NCBI GenBank assembly: GCA_009782165.1
Contig: WQUH01000120.1
Location: 1 to 5,178 of the forward strand
Length of the DNA: 5,178 nt
From: Pseudomonadota bacterium
GTDB taxonomy: Bacteria > Desulfobacterota > Desulfobulbia > Desulfobulbales > Desulfobulbaceae
Direction: 5' to 3'
Numbering within the stretch: position 1 is the stretch's first letter; each line of letters begins with the position of its first letter. The translations under genes and the position numbers were made by a program. The notes beneath the pieces are model-generated. The model did not search any database. It saw only the letters and a program-made list of their open reading frames with translations, and was not told where the DNA came from. Positions 4,506 through 5,178 of the stretch are shown here, in pieces.

Positions 4506-5178
4506 ATGCAGAAAAAAATTGAATTGCTCAGTACAAGTCTCCTGTTCAACGGGCTGCCTGCTGAACAGTTGCAGGATATCGCCGGAATCGCTGTCGCCAA
4601 ACAGTATCCCAAGGGCGCGACGATTTTCCAGGAGGGCGATCCGGGCATCGGTTTCTACCTGGTGGGCAGCGGCAAGGTGAAAGTGTTCAAGGTGTCGTTC
4701 GACGGCAAGGAGCAGATTCTCCACATTTTCGGCCCAGGGGAACCCTTCGGCGAGGTTCCGGTTTTTCATGGCTCCCCCTTTCCGGCGCATGCCGAGACCT
4801 TGGCGTATTCGGAATTGTTTTTCTTTCCCCGCGAAGAATTTGTCGAGCTGGTGGCCACCATCCCCTCGCTGGCCCTCAACATGCTGGCGGTGTTGTCGTT
4901 GCGTCTGCGGCGTTTCGCCACCCAGGTCGAAAACCTTTCGCTGAAGGAGGTGCCCGGAAGACTCGCCGTTCACCTGCGCTACCTGATGGACGAGCAGAAT
5001 CGGCAAGACAAGGTCTTGCTCGACATCCCCAAGGGTCAGTTGGCCAATCTGCTCGGGACCAGCGCCGAAACCCTGTCGCGGATTTTCAACAGGATGACGG
5101 AGGAGGGCCTGATTCGGGTGGAAGGGAAGACCATCTTCATCCTCAACCCGGATGGCTTGCAGGATCGTTCAGCCAATA
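4506..5178 (+). CDS. hcpR: Crp/Fnr-family regulator, probable HcpR (partial, 224 codons before the window edge)
   Basis: This DNA-binding regulator is transcribed away from hcp. Residues about 12-110 form the cyclic-nucleotide-binding-like beta roll (FQEGDPG at 41-47, GEPFGE at 78-83), 114-147 the long dimerisation helix, and 150-218 the winged helix. The recognition helix reads GTSAETLSRIFNRM (184-197) and keeps the E-x2-S-R pattern (E188, S191, R192) that reads TTGA half sites in Fnr, agreeing with the operator upstream. No cysteine occurs in the visible protein, ruling out an Fnr-type iron-sulfur sensor. The Arg-Ser pair that binds cAMP in Crp is absent (PAHAET at 93-98 instead). HcpR proteins sense NO, through heme in those studied. 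ATG at 4506 gives a normal N-terminus; AGGA is 14 bases upstream, so the ribosome site is poor. An in-frame ATG at 4434 is less likely. The frame runs off the window without a stop, probably near its natural end. The HcpR name rests on context. Confidence 0.88.
   Translation, partial: MQKKIELLSTSLLFNGLPAEQLQDIAGIAVAKQYPKGATIFQEGDPGIGFYLVGSGKVKVFKVSFDGKEQILHIFGPGEPFGEVPVFHGSPFPAHAETLAYSELFFFPREEFVELVATIPSLALNMLAVLSLRLRRFATQVENLSLKEVPGRLAVHLRYLMDEQNRQDKVLLDIPKGQLANLLGTSAETLSRIFNRMTEEGLIRVEGKTIFILNPDGLQDRSAN

Noticed and set aside
4379..4648. A 90-codon N-terminal extension of hcp (a 633-residue reading starting at 4648).
   Set aside because: It crosses the operator, the hcp promoter and the start of the divergent regulator gene, shows no Hcp similarity, and the family starts at the MFC-x2-C motif with a good ribosome site at 4384-4390.
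4368..5006. A minus-strand open frame of 212 codons opposite the regulator.
   Set aside because: The plus strand encodes a textbook Crp/Fnr protein over the same bases, and the antisense frame also runs through the operator and hcp start.
1..5178. CRISPR arrays, tRNA or rRNA genes, insertion sequences and attachment sites.
   Set aside because: No regularly spaced repeats, cloverleaf-like sequence, transposase motifs or terminal repeats were seen; almost all bases are accounted for by six genes and one short divergent promoter region.

Overview
The window looks like chromosomal DNA of a GC-rich, strictly or facultatively anaerobic bacterium, most likely one of the former Deltaproteobacteria (Desulfovibrio, Desulfuromonas or Geobacter-like groups). 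This rests on three gene types typical of such organisms: a class I hybrid-cluster protein, a short single-repeat siroheme protein like the Desulfovibrio assimilatory-type sulfite reductase, and a divergent Crp/Fnr-type regulator next to hcp. The assignment is an inference from family resemblance; no search was run.

Five genes lie head to tail on the minus strand. In transcription order they are hcp (4378-2747), a tandem CBS-domain protein (2711-2094), an HPP-family membrane protein (2097-1549), a short siroheme/[4Fe-4S] nitrite/sulfite reductase-like protein (1520-888) and a ferredoxin-like protein with an extra C-terminal domain (857-111). Gaps are 35, -4, 28 and 30 bp, so one operon is likely. 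A 9-bp inverted repeat (55-92) lies just after the last gene. The first 110 bases hold no convincing gene.

On the plus strand, diverging from hcp, is a Crp/Fnr-family regulator (4506 to the window end, with no stop before the edge). It is probably HcpR, the nitrosative-stress regulator commonly found beside hcp. The 127-bp intergenic region holds a near-perfect Fnr/HcpR-type palindrome (4469-4484). Its centre lies 41.5 bp upstream of the start site predicted from a TACAGT -10 box, which is the classic class II activator position for the hcp operon.

Taken together, the locus reads as a nitrogen-oxide (nitrite/NO/hydroxylamine) response module. The regulator would sense the stress and switch on Hcp for NO or hydroxylamine reduction. 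The siroheme protein could reduce nitrite or sulfite, the ferredoxin-like protein could deliver electrons, and the HPP protein, a family that includes plant and cyanobacterial nitrite transporters, could move the anion under control of a separate CBS sensor subunit. The combination of a split HPP/CBS pair with hcp and a minimal siroheme reductase under an HcpR-like operator is the most interesting aspect.
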